55,226 nt of DNA from Flavobacterium sp. (lineage in GTDB: Bacteria > Bacteroidota > Bacteroidia > Flavobacteriales > Flavobacteriaceae). Positions within the stretch are counted from its first letter, which is position 1. Each line of letters opens with the position of its first letter. Of this stretch, positions 54,165 to 55,226 are shown one piece after another. Under the pieces are notes generated by a model that searched no databases, had not been told where the DNA came from, and saw nothing but the letters and a program-made list of their open reading frames with translations. The position numbers were made by a program, and so were the translations under genes. The stretch covers positions 1-55,226 of the forward strand of contig JACMOK010000167.1 in assembly GCA_014378065.1 (NCBI GenBank), read 5' to 3'.

Positions 54165-55226
54165 ATGAAAATCAAAGTTATCGTTTTATTGTTTTTAGGA
54201 CTGATGAATGTCTATTCTCAAAAAACTAAAAAACCAGCAGTTACCAAAAAACCTGCAACCGTAGCATTGGCAAAAAAAACAAGCCCATTGGCTACCACAG
54301 ACGGCATGTTTGCCGAATTTCAAACCAGTAAAGGAAAGATTGTTGTGCGACTCGAATTTGAGAAAACACCAATCACCGTGGCCAACTTTGTGGCATTGGC
54401 AGAAGGAAAAAATAACTTTATAACCGATGAAAAGCTAAAAGGAAAGCCTTTTTATGACGGCTTGAAATTTCACCGCGTGATTAAAGATTTTATGATTCAA
54501 GGCGGTGATCCCGCTGGAAATGGTTCGGGCGGCTCAGGCTATAGTTTTAAAGATGAAATTGTTCCAGAATTTGTTTTCGACAAAGCAGGAATTTTGGCGA
54601 TGGCTAATTCTGGTCCGGCAACCAATAGCAGCCAATTTTTTATTACCCATAAGGAAACACCTTGGCTAAACGGAAAACATACGATTTTTGGTTATGTCAT
54701 TTCTGGTCAAGATGTCGTTAACAATATTGCGCAGGATGACGTGATTCAGAAAATTTCCATCCTAAGAAAAGGTAACGCCGCGAAGAATTTTGATGCACCT
54801 AAAATATTCGCAGATTATTTTGCCAACAAAGCGCAAGATGATACCAAGCAGGCAGCTATTCAGGCAGATGCCAAAGCCAAACAAGCTGTCGAAGCAGCGG
54901 CGGCTAAAAAGATATATGATGAAAAGTATGCATCTGTAAAAGCAGAAAAAGTTAAATATTTGGCTAGTATCAGACCTACCGCTACCAAGTCGGCAACCGG
55001 TCTAGAGACCAAAATTCTTAAAACCGGCAGCGGAAAGAAACCCGTTGATGGTGCCACATTTTACATTCATTATGCGGGTTATTTGGAAGACGGATCTTTG
55101 TTTGACAGCAGCTATGAAGATGTCTCCAAAGCTTATGGAAAATTTGATGCCAACCGGGCTTCACAAAATGGCTACAATCCGTTTCCTTTCCAGGCTGGAA
55201 AAAAAGATGGCTTAATTCCGGGTTTT
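54165..55226 (+). CDS. Second cyclophilin-FKBP isomerase, 3' end cut
   Basis: At least 354 codons; the end of the FKBP domain is outside the window. The start MKIKVIVLLFLGLMNVYSQ is a signal peptide rather than a lipobox, so this copy is likely soluble in the periplasm, unlike its neighbour. The cyclophilin motifs (FHRVIKDFMIQGGDPAGNG, FITHKETPWLNGKHTIFGYV), an Ala/Lys-rich linker near residues 225-255 and the FKBP half match the preceding gene, so the pair is a tandem duplication 77 bases apart. No stop is present inside the window. Confidence 0.9.
   Translation, partial: MKIKVIVLLFLGLMNVYSQKTKKPAVTKKPATVALAKKTSPLATTDGMFAEFQTSKGKIVVRLEFEKTPITVANFVALAEGKNNFITDEKLKGKPFYDGLKFHRVIKDFMIQGGDPAGNGSGGSGYSFKDEIVPEFVFDKAGILAMANSGPATNSSQFFITHKETPWLNGKHTIFGYVISGQDVVNNIAQDDVIQKISILRKGNAAKNFDAPKIFADYFANKAQDDTKQAAIQADAKAKQAVEAAAAKKIYDEKYASVKAEKVKYLASIRPTATKSATGLETKILKTGSGKKPVDGATFYIHYAGYLEDGSLFDSSYEDVSKAYGKFDANRASQNGYNPFPFQAGKKDGLIPGF

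Overview
The window looks like chromosomal DNA of a Flavobacterium or a close relative in the Flavobacteriaceae (Bacteroidota). The evidence is an AT-rich sequence, secreted proteins with type IX secretion (T9SS) C-terminal sorting domains, the gliding lipoprotein gene gldI, and promoters of the Bacteroidota form TTG-N(17-23)-TAnnTTTG. There is no sign of plasmid, phage or insertion-sequence genes. Most of it is ordinary core genome, with three accessory-type gene clusters.

Layout. 1-271: start of a DUF294-type gene, cut by the window edge. 818-2446: a T9SS-secreted DUF4874/DUF4832 protein. 2512-12448 (minus): a five-gene Pel-like exopolysaccharide operon, pelF - pelG - PelA-type hydrolase - GT-C-like membrane protein - giant lipoprotein. 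The giant lipoprotein appears to join a PelA-type deacetylase to a PelB-like TPR and outer-membrane barrel. 12808-18815: a helicase, small unknowns, DUF6155, DUF3817, a YbdG-type MscS channel and an OmpA protein. 19563-28405: two convergent operons holding an esterase, an ATP-grasp ligase, a YbdK-type carboxylate-amine ligase, a class I glutamine amidotransferase and a circularly permuted ATP-grasp on plus, and an esterase, an M17 aminopeptidase and a third ATP-grasp on minus. These eight genes look like a pathway for making, trimming and releasing an unknown small amide or peptide. 28546-35398: a DUF2231-like membrane protein, a ferritin/VIT1 metal transporter, an LTA-synthase-like enzyme, a VWA-like membrane protein and fabG. 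35616-40067: an ECF sigma factor with a short anti-sigma candidate and a CnrX/CpxP-like sensor, followed by an MbnP-like protein, an MbnH-like di-heme enzyme and a YHYH protein, probably a copper-responsive unit. 40167-48993 (minus): yidC, pyrG, DUF3820, osmC-like, two LysM genes and guaA. 49379-50486: exbB/exbD. 50674-51250: a decayed T9SS/SBBP-repeat gene. 51346-55226: nrnA, gldI and two tandem cyclophilin-FKBP isomerases, the second cut by the window end.

Two intergenic elements (21250-21348 and 34551-34655) share conserved flanks with a compensatory base-pair change and are probably a structured RNA family. I recall the Flavo-1 motif as similar but could not compare them. The most promising material for something undescribed is the ATP-grasp/amidoligase island, then the rearranged Pel locus, then the sigma-controlled MbnP/MbnH cluster. 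All functions here come from reading motifs and gene order; no search or structure prediction was run.
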